DNA of 64,000 nt from an uncultured Parabacteroides sp. (GTDB lineage: Bacteria; Bacteroidota; Bacteroidia; Bacteroidales; Tannerellaceae). The translations under genes were made by a program, and so were the position numbers. Positions 25,203 through 35,957 of this stretch are shown piece by piece. Numbering within the stretch: the first letter of the stretch is position 1; each line of letters begins with the position of its first letter. The stretch lies in NCBI GenBank assembly GCA_944325345.1, contig CALUZV010000008.1, positions 1-64,000 on the forward strand. Direction: 5' to 3'. The notes under the pieces were generated by a model. The model saw only the letters and a program-made list of their open reading frames with translations, made no database searches and was not told the DNA's origin.

Positions 25203-25554
25203 CTTATTTATTATTATTTTATTGTATTATCATTTAAATGCGTTTCCCAAGCTGCAAAAGCCCGAAAAACGCATTACATCCTTAGCAAATAGAGTGCCAA
25301 ACCCCGAAGGAGAGAGAAGAAAGGGGCAGAAATGACAAAATTGCAGGGATGGAGAGAGGAAAATGGGGACGGGGTTGAAAGAATGGCAGTAGGAATTAGA
25401 CGGGGCGAAGTTCCACGGTTAATCCCATTAGCAAAGTTATAAAAGGAATAGAAGATAATTCACAAAAATCCTCTACTTTTGTAATCGGATGGAGATAACT
25501 CTTCCTATATAATAAAAATAGAAGCGGTATGCTTATTTTATCCAAGAATTTACA
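25203..25554. promoter_or_regulatory. Divergent promoter region between htpG and the double-GNAT gene
   Basis: A 352-bp gap without a supportable gene. It holds the -7 box TACTTTTG (25474-25481) for the rightward GNAT gene and TAACTTTG on the minus strand (25432-25439) as a candidate for htpG. No repeat array or hairpin terminator is seen. Confidence 0.4.
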
Positions 25555-26550
25555 ATGACTCAAATGATAGTTACCGAACGGCTTGTATTGCGTCCCTGGC
25601 TGGAATCCGATGCTGAATCCTTGTACAAATATGCCCAAGACCCGGCAATCGGACCTGTCGCGGGCTGGCCGCCTCATACTTCTGTAGAAGACAGCTTAAA
25701 TATAATCCGCACAGTCTTTGCCGCTCCTGAAACTTATGCGGTAGTCTTGAAAGAAACCAATGAACCGGTTGGGAGCATAGGTATTATGTTCGGGGATGGT
25801 TTGCACAGTGCCGAAATGCAGGCGAATGAAGCTGAGATAGGTTATTGGATCGGCAAGCCGTATTGGGGACAAGGTTTGATACCTGAAGCTGTCCTCCGTT
25901 TGTTGCAACGATGTTTCGAAGATTTAGGCATGACCGCCGTCTGGTGCGGATACTATGACGGCAATACGAAGTCGCGTCGGGTAATGGAGAAATGTGGTTT
26001 CCGTTTCCATCATACGGAAGAAGGCAAGACTTCTCCGTTGGGTGATATTCGAACAGAGCATTTTATGAGGATGACAAAGGAGGAATGGAAAATGAATCAA
26101 GTTCAGGTTCTGCCTGTTATAAACGATAAGAAACGTTATCTGCCTCTTTTGCTCCTTGGAGATGAACAGGAATCCATGATTGACAAATACTTGGAACGGG
26201 GTGAAATGTTCGTAATGCAGAATCGGGCAGCAACACCCGTAGCCATAGCTGTGGTTACGGATGAGGGGGACGGTGTATTGGAGTTGAAGAACTTGGCGGT
26301 TCATCCCCTCTTTCAACGGAAAGGGTATGGGCGAAGAATGGTAGCGTATATATGCGAGCATTATAAGAATAGGTTTCATACCTTGCTTGTTGGTACTGGG
26401 GATAGCCGACAAACCATATCTTTCTACGTGAATTGCGGATTCAGTTATTCGCATACCGTTGCCGATTTCTTCATAAAGAACTATGACCACCCGATTGTAG
26501 AAGATGGTAAGATACTGAAAGATATGATTTATTTTAAGCGCAAGATATAG
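25555..26550 (+). CDS. Tandem double-GNAT acetyltransferase
   Basis: 331 residues made of two GNAT domains. The first (about 1-180) is RimJ/RimL-like: TERLVLRPWLESDAESLY, IGYWIGKPYWGQGLIPEA with the acetyl-CoA loop, and NTKSRRVMEKCGF. The second (about 181-331) is a general GNAT: ELKNLAVHPLFQRKGYGRRM is the pyrophosphate-binding motif, followed by FYVNCGFSYSHTV. The two halves are usually encoded as separate proteins; here they are joined without a stop or frameshift. Substrates are unknown; one domain may be regulatory. Confidence 0.85.
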   Translation: MTQMIVTERLVLRPWLESDAESLYKYAQDPAIGPVAGWPPHTSVEDSLNIIRTVFAAPETYAVVLKETNEPVGSIGIMFGDGLHSAEMQANEAEIGYWIGKPYWGQGLIPEAVLRLLQRCFEDLGMTAVWCGYYDGNTKSRRVMEKCGFRFHHTEEGKTSPLGDIRTEHFMRMTKEEWKMNQVQVLPVINDKKRYLPLLLLGDEQESMIDKYLERGEMFVMQNRAATPVAIAVVTDEGDGVLELKNLAVHPLFQRKGYGRRMVAYICEHYKNRFHTLLVGTGDSRQTISFYVNCGFSYSHTVADFFIKNYDHPIVEDGKILKDMIYFKRKI

Positions 26551-26571
26551 GTATGTTGATTAATATTAACT

Positions 26572-26600
26572 AGGGGGTAAATTTCCCCCTTATTTTATTT
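26572..26600 (+). terminator. Terminator of the double-GNAT gene
   Basis: AGGGGG (26572-26577) pairs with CCCCCT (26585-26590), followed by TATTTTATTT. It lies immediately before the promoter of the polysaccharide locus. Confidence 0.8.
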
Positions 26601-26628
26601 GCAGGATAATATATATTCATTATCTTTG
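26598..26628 (+). promoter_or_regulatory. Promoter of the surface polysaccharide locus
   Basis: TTTG (26598-26601) and TATCTTTG (26621-26628) are separated by exactly 19 bp, an excellent match to the Bacteroidales -33/-7 promoter. No inverted repeats flanking it were seen, so it does not look like a phase-invertible promoter. Confidence 0.8.
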
Positions 26629-26634
26629 CCCCCG

Positions 26635-26842
26635 AATTGGACACAATTCGTACTATTATTATTAATCCGGAAGGCTGATAAAACGCCTTCCATATTCTAC
26701 ACAAAATTCTTTTCGGTCGTCACCCGACAAAATGGGACTGACGACCTTTGTCGCGCTCAAACACTACTGTTATTCGATACTCATCTTCAAGAAATTTAGG
26801 CTTTTAGCTTTTTCTCCCCGAAGATGCAAAAGAGAATTTTTC
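26635..26842 (+). other. Structured 5' leader of the polysaccharide locus
   Basis: About 200 nt of transcribed leader without a supportable gene. Two strong hairpins are present: GGAAGGC (26669-26675) with GCCTTCC (26685-26691), and GGTCGTC (26715-26721) with GACGACC (26740-26746). The second is followed by a short TTTG only, so it is a weak terminator at best. Long leaders in Bacteroides capsule loci are targets for NusG-like antitermination, but no UpxY-type gene is in the window. Confidence 0.6.
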
Positions 26843-28768
<1,926 letters not shown>

Positions 28769-28805
28769 AAAAGACTATCTTTGCGGGAAACAAAGATATT
28801 GAAAT

Positions 28806-29096
28806 ATGCGTTTGACCCCTCACGAAATACAAACCATCCGGCAGGTTGCCAAAGAAATTTATGGCGAAACCGTTGAAGTCTATCTGTTTGGCTCTCGTAC
28901 AGACGATACGAAACGAGGCGGCGATATCGATTTATTGGTTCGTACCTCTTCCGCCAAACAAGGCATCTTGGCGCGTATTCGCATGGCTGCCCAGTTGAAA
29001 TGGTTATTAGGCGACCAGAAAATTGATATTGTGGGGGATTACGAAGAATCGCCGATAGTGAAAGAAGCGTTAGAGAAAGGGATAAGGTTGGTATGA
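28806..29096 (+). CDS. MNT-type minimal nucleotidyltransferase (antitoxin)
   Basis: 96 residues. The nucleotidyltransferase signature GSRTDDTKRGGDIDLLV gives the catalytic DxD, and a third acidic residue is in KIDIVGDYEES. In MNT/HEPN modules this enzyme neutralises the HEPN toxin by adding AMP to it; that is known for MntA/HepT-type pairs and assumed here. It overlaps the next gene by 4 bp (ATGA) and has its own promoter, as expected for a self-contained toxin-antitoxin pair. Confidence 0.88.
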   Translation: MRLTPHEIQTIRQVAKEIYGETVEVYLFGSRTDDTKRGGDIDLLVRTSSAKQGILARIRMAAQLKWLLGDQKIDIVGDYEESPIVKEALEKGIRLV

Positions 29097-29563
29097 ACAA
29101 GAAACAGGAATTATTGGAGCGTTTGCAGCGCGAATTTACAATATGCGACCGACATAATTTGCGTATTGAAGAGGCATTGAGTGGTTTAAGATCTGTTTTG
29201 CCTCTGTCTGTGGAGACGTATGCAGATTTAGATACGGAACAGATTCGCTGTTTGGACCAATTTATCTTTCGTTTCTCCAAGTTGCAAGATGCTATGGGCG
29301 CGAAGATATTCCGTTATGTTTTAGAATATTTAGATGAAGATATTTCGTCTTTGCCTATGCGGGATATTTTGAATCGTTTAGAACGCTATCACTTCATTGA
29401 TAGTGCGAATGAATGGAACTATATTCGCGAATTAAGAAATTCAATAGCCCATGATTACCCTTTGTGGGAAAATGATATTGTAGATTCTTTGAACGCATTA
29501 GTAGCTAAGGTTCCTGTTCTTCAAGGAATTTATGAGAAGCTCAAGACCGTTATATATAATTAA
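29093..29563 (+). CDS. HEPN-domain protein (HepT-like toxin)
   Basis: 156 residues, helical. The HEPN RNase motif R-x4-6-H is present as RELRNSIAHDY near the C-terminal third, and the fold matches DUF86/HepT-like partners of MNT enzymes. It is predicted to cut RNA, for example tRNA, when not modified by the MNT protein. It is coupled to the upstream gene by a 4-bp overlap. The module sits between the first polysaccharide gene and the AT-rich cassette and may stabilise this variable locus; that is inference. Confidence 0.85.
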   Translation: MNKKQELLERLQREFTICDRHNLRIEEALSGLRSVLPLSVETYADLDTEQIRCLDQFIFRFSKLQDAMGAKIFRYVLEYLDEDISSLPMRDILNRLERYHFIDSANEWNYIRELRNSIAHDYPLWENDIVDSLNALVAKVPVLQGIYEKLKTVIYN

Positions 29564-30084
29564 TGTAGAACTGTCAAGTTGTCATAACTCTTCAGCATCT
29601 TTTATTCCGGAGGAGTGAATAAGATTACAATAAACATTGACTTTTGCCATCTGTTAAGATTTTCATGCAAATGACACCGACAACTCATGCAAATCGCTTG
29701 CTTAAATCGATGCAACAAAAGCGTGCAATGATGCTCATCATTCCGTGAAATCATTCGCACCATTTTCTTAACAGGAACAGAAAAGAGCAGAAAAAAGAAA
29801 GATATTCGATGGAAAGGGAAGCTCAGAAGTGTAAAGCCTTCCCTCTTCCTTTCAAAACTCAATAGAAATTCAATATAAACTCAACTATTATATTTTTACA
29901 AATTAGATAGAATACCAAATAATCTATCTTCAAAATCTGCGTCATCCGTGCAATCCGCGTCTAAAACCCAAGATTTACTAATAATCCGTGAATCTTAAAC
30001 TTCGCAAGAATCGAAAATTTGAAGCGCGGTCGCACTTCGGCTCGAAAAATTCAATCCTAAGAGGGTTTAGATGCCATAATGACA
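29564..30084. other. Non-coding region before the polysaccharide cassette
   Basis: About 520 bp with no supportable gene. Near 29935-29962 there is a degenerate half-copy of the GGCACGGATT palindrome family (TCCGTGCAATCCGCGTCTAA). An 86-codon frame on the minus strand (29602-29862) has no recognisable features. A tandem array follows directly. Confidence 0.5.
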
Positions 30085-30380
30085 CTGAATACTTCTATTC
30101 AAAGAGGCTGAATAGAGTTATTCAGGGATGCTGAATACTCCTATTCAGGGGGTCTGAATAGCAGTGTTCAGAGGCATTGAATAGAGGTGTTCAATGATGT
30201 TGGATACCGGTATCCAAAGGTGTTGGATAGGGAAGACCAACGGTGTTGTGCAGAGAAGGCCAATGGCGTTGTGCAAGGAAGGCCATTGGCGTTGGTAGAA
30301 AATTAGATGTTCATCCGCGGTTTCGTACGTGTTGATAGAAAATTACGCGGGTGTTGATGCGCGGAAGCGTAGATGTTGAG
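30085..30380. repeat. Tandem array A3 (exact 23-bp period, graded sequence)
   Basis: Nine units start at 30085 and then every 23 bp to 30269 (ending 30291), with more degenerate 22-23-bp units to about 30380. The first four carry the dyad TGAATA-N4-TATTCA or variants (CTGAATACTCCTATTCAGGG). The fifth changes to TTGGATA-N3-TATCCAA, and the next ones to TTGTGC words with GGCCAA. The unit therefore drifts stepwise while the period and dyad position persist. It ends about 40 bp before the first AT-rich polysaccharide gene. Confidence 0.95.
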
Positions 30381-30421
30381 GAAATTTCAAGATTATTCTA
30401 AACAAAATCCTATATAGTATA

Positions 30422-31615
30422 ATGAAAAAATTAATGATTTTGGGTGCCAGTATCCTCCAACTTCCTGCCATAAAGAAAGCAAAGGAAATGGGTTTGGATG
30501 TAATAGCTGTAGATATGAACCCCGATGCTATTGGTTTTAAGGAAGAAGGTGTAACCAAGGTATTGATTAGTACGATCGATACTCCAAGAATAGTGGAAGC
30601 TGCTCGTCATTATAAGATTGATGGAATCATGACTCTTTGTACAGATATGCCAATGCAAGCTGTAGCTGCTGTCTGTGAAGATTTAGGATTGGTGGGTGTT
30701 TCTCGTCAAACTGCATTAAATGCTACAAATAAGGCGGAAATGCGCAAGTGTTTTAAAGCACATGGCGTTCCGATTCCTGATTTTTATATTGTTAGAGAGC
30801 GGAATGAATTTATAAATGCAGCTAAAAATTTTACATCGAAATTTATAGTGAAGCCTGCTGATAATTCCGGGAATCGAGGTGTTGAACTTATTACTGATGT
30901 CTCAAATACGGAGGTTCTGAATCAGGCATTTGATTATAGTAAGAATTTTAGTCGTGATGGGCGTATCCTTCTTGAAGAATATATGGAGGGTGATGAGTTT
31001 AGTGTAGAGACAATGAGTATTGCGGGCGAATGCCATATTATTCAGATTACAGATAAACTTACTTCTGGAGCTCCTTATTTTGTTGAGATGGGACATACAC
31101 AACCGACAAAATATAATACGGAAATTAAAAATAGAATTGCAGAAGTAACAAAAGCTGGAGTTAAAGCATTAGGCATCACTTATGGGCCATCTCATACTGA
31201 AATAAAATTAACTTCTACAGGTCCGAAGATTGTTGAGATCGGAGCAAGATTGGGAGGAGGATGTATAACAACACATTTAGTTCCGTTATCCACCGGAATT
31301 AATATGGTTGAGGCGAATATTCGTATTGTACTTGGTGAAAAGCCAGATTTGCAACAAAAATTTGAGAAAGGTGCTGCTATTCGTTTTGTTCAATCTCCAG
31401 TTGGTATTTTGAAGTCTATAGCAGGGGTTGAAGATATAAGAAAAATACCGGGTATTGTTGAGGTTGGTTTCTTTAAAGAAATTGGAGAAAGAATTTCAGA
31501 ATTGCATAATGGATTAGATCGAGTTGGTTATGTGATTGCCCAATGTAATACTCGTGAAGAAGCTGTCGAATTATGTGAAAAGTGTGCAGAAATGATTCAT
31601 TTTGAAATGGAATAA
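30422..31615 (+). CDS. ATP-grasp ligase, CarB-like, first of two
   Basis: 397 residues. The N-terminal Rossmann-like preATP-grasp domain (MKKLMILGASILQLPAIKKA) is followed by the ATP-grasp core: FIVKPADNSGNRGVELI, ILLEEYMEGDEFSVETM and VEIGARLGGGCITTHL, which supply the nucleotide and magnesium ligands. Such enzymes join a carboxylate to an amine through an acylphosphate. In surface polysaccharide clusters they are thought to attach amino acids or similar groups to amino sugars; the substrate here is unknown. Base composition is distinctly AT-rich compared with genes outside the cassette. A second ATP-grasp gene follows the sugar transferase. Confidence 0.85.
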   Translation: MKKLMILGASILQLPAIKKAKEMGLDVIAVDMNPDAIGFKEEGVTKVLISTIDTPRIVEAARHYKIDGIMTLCTDMPMQAVAAVCEDLGLVGVSRQTALNATNKAEMRKCFKAHGVPIPDFYIVRERNEFINAAKNFTSKFIVKPADNSGNRGVELITDVSNTEVLNQAFDYSKNFSRDGRILLEEYMEGDEFSVETMSIAGECHIIQITDKLTSGAPYFVEMGHTQPTKYNTEIKNRIAEVTKAGVKALGITYGPSHTEIKLTSTGPKIVEIGARLGGGCITTHLVPLSTGINMVEANIRIVLGEKPDLQQKFEKGAAIRFVQSPVGILKSIAGVEDIRKIPGIVEVGFFKEIGERISELHNGLDRVGYVIAQCNTREEAVELCEKCAEMIHFEME

Positions 31616-31620
31616 TAGAA

Positions 31621-32220
31621 ATGTATAGGAATTGTTTTAAACGATTATTTGATATTGTAGGTGCGCTTTTAGCCTTACCTTTTGTTTTGATTATTATTAT
31701 TGTTGTTGCTCCATTTATTTATCTTGAAGATAGAGGTAGTATTTTCTACTTTGCACCTCGTCGCGGTCGCTATGGTAAAATTTTCAAAATGTTTAAGTTG
31801 CGTTCAATGAAAATGAATGCTCCAGATATTCGTAATTCAGATAATTCAACTTATAATTCTCCTGATGATCCTCGAATTACGAAAATCGGGAGATTTATTC
31901 GTAAAACATCTATTGATGAATTACCTCAATTTGTTAATGTTTTAATTGGTGATATGAGTTTCATAGGGCCTCGTCCGGTGACAATTGATAGGCCACTTGA
32001 AGAATATGATGAAAAGCGTAAGAAGCGTTTGGAAGTTCGTCCGGGAATTACAGGATATTCGCAAGCCTATTTTCGTAATTCAATAACGAATGAAGAGAAA
32101 TTAGAAAAGGATGCTATTTATGCTCAAAATGTCACCTTTATAGGGGATCTGAAAATTATATTGGCAACAATTAATACTGTTATTTTTCGGAAAAATATTT
32201 ATAATAAAAAGAATGAGTGA
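31621..32220 (+). CDS. Phosphoglycosyl transferase (initiating sugar transferase)
   Basis: 199 residues, a short PglC-like monotopic form. It has one N-terminal hydrophobic re-entrant helix (FDIVGALLALPFVLIIIIVV), the FKLRSMK motif, the catalytic Asp-Glu dyad in SIDELPQFVNVLIGDMSFIG, and RPGITGYSQAYFRNS. These enzymes transfer a phosphosugar from a UDP-sugar to undecaprenyl phosphate, starting the lipid-linked repeat unit. It sits 5 bp after the first ATP-grasp gene, and its stop codon shares one base with the next ATG. Confidence 0.93.
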   Translation: MYRNCFKRLFDIVGALLALPFVLIIIIVVAPFIYLEDRGSIFYFAPRRGRYGKIFKMFKLRSMKMNAPDIRNSDNSTYNSPDDPRITKIGRFIRKTSIDELPQFVNVLIGDMSFIGPRPVTIDRPLEEYDEKRKKRLEVRPGITGYSQAYFRNSITNEEKLEKDAIYAQNVTFIGDLKIILATINTVIFRKNIYNKKNE

Positions 32221-33425
32221 TGGAAGTTCAAGGTAAACGTTTGCTTATATTAGGTGCGGGGCGTGGTCAAATAGGTTTGTATAAAGCAGCCCGTGAAATG
32301 GGGGTTATTACAATCGCAGGAACAATGGCTGATAATAATCCGCCCTGTATTCCTTTAGCGGATGAAGTTTGTTATATGAATATTCTCAATCCGGATGAAG
32401 TTGAAGCGAAAACTTCCTGTTTACATTTTGATGGAGTTGCTACTTGTTGTCTTGACAGAGGATTGAAAGCTTTGGGAAGATTGTGTGATACTCGTTCTTT
32501 ACCTGGGTTCAGTGAAGCTGTAGCGGAACTTTGCAATGATAAGGCAAAGATGAAACGTCGTTTATGTGATTGTGGTGTAAACACGGCTGCTTATGAACAG
32601 GTCACAACGAAAGAAGAACTTTTGCAAGTTGTAGAAGAAATAGGTGGGTATCCTATAATTATTAAGGCTACAGATTTGGCAGGTAGTCAAGGTATTTATA
32701 AAGCTGTAAATGAAAATGAAGCTTTGGATGGTTTTAGTAAAGCTAAGCATATTACAAAAAAGGATTATGTTCTTGTCGAAAAATTTCTTCAAGGACATGA
32801 GTTTGGTACGCAGGCTTTTATTTCAAATGGAGAAGTTCTATTTGTAATGCCTCATGGTGACATTTTGTATCAAGCAGCTACGGCAGTTCCCATTGGCCAC
32901 TATGTGCCTTATGAATGTTCAACAGAACTTCAAGAAAAAATAGTTGTAGAGGCTAAGAAAGCTATTAAAGCAATTGGTTTAGATAATTGTGCCGTCAATA
33001 TAGATTTTATAGAAGAAGATGGAACAGTGTATGTTTTGGAATTGACGGGGAGAATCGGAGCAAATTGTTTACCGGAGCTTGTAAGTATTCATTATGGAGT
33101 CAATTATTATAAGATGGTTATTGCTGCTGCTCTTGGGGTTGATCCTAAGGCATTTTGGAATACCCGAAAAGAGGGGAAGGCTGGTTTGTCTAAAATGATA
33201 ATATCTCCGGACAAAGAGGGTGTCTTAGAAAGTATTTTTTATAAAGGAGAAAAAAATGCAGATATTTATGACCTAACTTTGTTTGTTCGGCCGGGTTCTG
33301 AAGTGAAGAGATTTTCAAATTCTAGTCATTGTCTTGCCCAGGTGGTTGTTGAGGGGGGGGATCTGAAAGAATGTGAGGAACGGATGGATATTGTGGTTTC
33401 CCAAATAGAAATGAGAATAGAATGA
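32220..33425 (+). CDS. ATP-grasp ligase, second of two, with a G8 tract
   Basis: 401 residues from the ATG at 32220, which overlaps the upstream TGA by one base (TGATG). The N-terminal domain is RLLILGAGRGQIGLYKAAR; ATP-grasp motifs are IIIKATDLAGSQGIYKAV, YVLVEKFLQGHEFGTQAF and VLELTGRIGANCLPELV. Same general chemistry as the first ligase but only distantly similar, so they probably act on different acceptors. A run of eight G at 33353-33360 lies about 22 codons before the stop; a one-base slip there would change only the C-terminal end. Confidence 0.85.
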   Translation: MEVQGKRLLILGAGRGQIGLYKAAREMGVITIAGTMADNNPPCIPLADEVCYMNILNPDEVEAKTSCLHFDGVATCCLDRGLKALGRLCDTRSLPGFSEAVAELCNDKAKMKRRLCDCGVNTAAYEQVTTKEELLQVVEEIGGYPIIIKATDLAGSQGIYKAVNENEALDGFSKAKHITKKDYVLVEKFLQGHEFGTQAFISNGEVLFVMPHGDILYQAATAVPIGHYVPYECSTELQEKIVVEAKKAIKAIGLDNCAVNIDFIEEDGTVYVLELTGRIGANCLPELVSIHYGVNYYKMVIAAALGVDPKAFWNTRKEGKAGLSKMIISPDKEGVLESIFYKGEKNADIYDLTLFVRPGSEVKRFSNSSHCLAQVVVEGGDLKECEERMDIVVSQIEMRIE

Positions 33426-33471
33426 ATATTCTATCTTAAAGTTTCTTGCAAATAATAATTTATGCAATATT

Positions 33472-34446
33472 ATGAATATTCCAAATATTGATGTTATAGT
33501 GCCTGTCTATAGAGTTGAACCTTATTTGAATAAATGTGTAGACTCATTACTTGATCAAACTTATGATGATTATATAGTAACTCTTGTAGATGATGGTTCT
33601 CCAGATAAATGTCCAATTATTTGTGATGAGTATGCAATGAAATATCCTCAAAAAGTAAGAGTGTTTCATAAAACTAATGGAGGATTATCGGATGCCCGAA
33701 ATTATGCAGTAAAAAGATCTGAATCTGAATTTGTAATCTTTGTTGATTCGGATGATTGGGTATCTAGTAATTTTATATCGAACCTAGTAGGAGGGCTAAC
33801 ATCAACAGATATAGATATGGTTGTTTCTCCATATTATAGAGCCTTTGAAACATCTGATGGGGTTTCTATAAGTTTTAGTATGCCTGTTATAGATTCTTGT
33901 GAGATGAGTGCTGAAGAAGCTTTAATTGGTTTGTGTAGAGAAAAATATTATGGAAGTCATGCTTGGTCCAAGCTTATCCGTCGTAATTTGGTCCAAGCTT
34001 ATCTATATCCGGTAGGTAAGTATTTTGAGGATTCTTATACAACGTATAAACATATTGCGAATTCTCGCAAAGTCTCTTATGTTTGCACTCCAGGATATTA
34101 TTATCTTCAACGTAAAGGTAGTATTATACGTTCTAAATTTCAACGAAAACATTTGGATTTTGTATATGCAACCCAAGAAATGGTAGATTTTTTAATTTCT
34201 AATCGTTATTCAGATAGAATTATTTCGTTTGGAGTATATAAACTATTAAGAAGTGCTCATGCTACATTTATTCATGCTAGGAAAGAACCTAATTTTGATG
34301 AAATATACAATGAAATATATATTATATTAAGTCAGTATGAAAAATATTTTGTGATGATTCATCAATCATTTAAAGATTTTATTATTCAAAAAACAATGAT
34401 GTTTAATCGTAAATTATATCATTTTTTACTTTTATGTAGAAGTTGA
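33472..34446 (+). CDS. Glycosyltransferase family 2
   Basis: 324 residues. The GT-A fold N-terminus is clear: IDVIVPVYRVEPYLNKCVDS, the nucleotide-binding LVDDGSPDKCP, GGLSDARNYAV and the metal-binding FVDSDDW. It adds a sugar from a nucleotide donor to the growing lipid-linked repeat unit on the cytoplasmic face. Donor and linkage cannot be read from sequence. AT-rich like its neighbours. Confidence 0.92.
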   Translation: MNIPNIDVIVPVYRVEPYLNKCVDSLLDQTYDDYIVTLVDDGSPDKCPIICDEYAMKYPQKVRVFHKTNGGLSDARNYAVKRSESEFVIFVDSDDWVSSNFISNLVGGLTSTDIDMVVSPYYRAFETSDGVSISFSMPVIDSCEMSAEEALIGLCREKYYGSHAWSKLIRRNLVQAYLYPVGKYFEDSYTTYKHIANSRKVSYVCTPGYYYLQRKGSIIRSKFQRKHLDFVYATQEMVDFLISNRYSDRIISFGVYKLLRSAHATFIHARKEPNFDEIYNEIYIILSQYEKYFVMIHQSFKDFIIQKTMMFNRKLYHFLLLCRS

Positions 34447-34500
34447 AGTGTATTTTTATGTATAATCGATTGTTTTGTGAATTTTGCTGCGATAAAATAT

Positions 34501-35934
34501 ATGACAAAAATAAAACTTGAATTCAAATTTATTATTTCAGCATTGAATATTTTCCTGATTTTGTTGTTTCTATTGCTGGAATCAAATTTTGTGATAAGCG
34601 CGCTCTTTTTGTTGTGGATGAATATGACTATATATGCTGGATGTGAAATGAAAACACGAGGTATGTTATTCGCTTTTTGTATAGCATTTTTTTCTTTTCT
34701 TATGGGTCGGCATTTATTATCATATTATTTTAATTACGAAGTAGAATATTTCTCTGATACAGTTAATTCTCATGCAGAGTTGTGTTTATTGTTGAGTTTA
34801 GTTTCAATATGTTTGTCTTATGTGTTTTTTTATCAAAAGAATAAGAAATATAACAAGCAGGAAAATCAGGATGTAATGTTGTCAAATAGATATATAGAAC
34901 TTATACAAAGATATTCTCTTAGATTGTTTTGGATTTCACTTTTATTCTCAATTATTTACGCAGTGTTTACTGCTGTATTGGTTGCGAAAATGGGATATTT
35001 GGCTAGTTATACGGTAGAAGGAATGGCATTAATGAGAGGAAATGTTGTATTGGTGATGCTTAATAGAATAGAACAAGCACTTCCTGTCGCTTTATGCTGT
35101 TATTTAGCTACCTTTCCTAATAAAAAATCTTGCAATAAAATTTGTGGTTTTTATTTTTTGTATTTGATTCTTACTTTATTGGGAGGACAGAGAGGACCAT
35201 TTATTTTAGGATGTTTATTTTTAATGATATACTATTTTTATCGTAATAAAATGACTGGGGAAGTCTGGATAAAGAAGAGATGGATTAAATGGGGAGTAGT
35301 ATTATTCCCTTTTATACTAGTAGGATTGGGGCTTTTTTCCCAAATACGAGTTGGCGATAAAGTTGAATTTAAAAATATTGGTGATTCTGTTGTGAAGTTT
35401 GTATATAATAACGGGGTTAGTATAAATGTGATAAAGAGAGCTTATGAGTTAGATGATAGATTAAGAGCCGATAGATATTATTCAATGCATTTTTTACATG
35501 ATGGTATATTCGGATTTGTTTTTGGTTCTGAAGGTACTGGTAATAATGCGGATAGGGCTATTGAAGGTTATCGTCTAGCTCATGCGCTTCCATATTTAAT
35601 GTTTCGAGAACAATATTTGGAAGGAAAAGGAACAGGAACGACTTATATTGCTGAATTATGGCATGATTTCGGTTATTTAGGAGTAATCTTAGGAAATTTG
35701 TTTTATGGTTTTTTGTTGGCATCATTGGCTAATTATGATAAAAATAAACCGTTTCTAACTTCGATTAAATTATTGATTATAATAAAACTTCTTTGGGCTC
35801 CAAGAGGAGGGTTTACAGAATTTATATCTATACTATCACTCCCTGCTACAATTTTTGTATATGTAGTTTTATTTTTGGGAGTATTTTTAGTATATGGAGC
35901 TCCTAAAAGACGATATGTTAAGTCTTATAGATAG
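34501..35934 (+). CDS. Polysaccharide polymerase (Wzy-like)
   Basis: 477 residues from the ATG at 34501; a GTG eight codons upstream is possible. It has ten or more hydrophobic segments separated by short loops and a longer extracytoplasmic region (about 290-400) that contains GTGTTYIAELWHDFGYLG, a pattern seen in O-antigen/oligosaccharide repeat-unit polymerases. The sequence is otherwise poorly conserved, as usual for Wzy. It would join repeat units at the periplasmic side after flipping by the next gene product. Confidence 0.78.
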   Translation: MTKIKLEFKFIISALNIFLILLFLLLESNFVISALFLLWMNMTIYAGCEMKTRGMLFAFCIAFFSFLMGRHLLSYYFNYEVEYFSDTVNSHAELCLLLSLVSICLSYVFFYQKNKKYNKQENQDVMLSNRYIELIQRYSLRLFWISLLFSIIYAVFTAVLVAKMGYLASYTVEGMALMRGNVVLVMLNRIEQALPVALCCYLATFPNKKSCNKICGFYFLYLILTLLGGQRGPFILGCLFLMIYYFYRNKMTGEVWIKKRWIKWGVVLFPFILVGLGLFSQIRVGDKVEFKNIGDSVVKFVYNNGVSINVIKRAYELDDRLRADRYYSMHFLHDGIFGFVFGSEGTGNNADRAIEGYRLAHALPYLMFREQYLEGKGTGTTYIAELWHDFGYLGVILGNLFYGFLLASLANYDKNKPFLTSIKLLIIIKLLWAPRGGFTEFISILSLPATIFVYVVLFLGVFLVYGAPKRRYVKSYR

Positions 35935-35957
35935 TTTATGAATAATTCTTTGTTAAA

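Noticed and set aside
29602-29862. 86-codon minus-strand frame in the non-coding region before the cassette
   Set aside because: No recognisable domain, no promoter, and mixed Phe/His/Arg-rich composition; not supportable as a gene.
30085-30380. CRISPR array (regular short repeats upstream of a gene cassette)
   Set aside because: Units are contiguous 23-mers without unique spacers, and no cas genes are present. The 41-42 bp arrays likewise lack spacer diversity.
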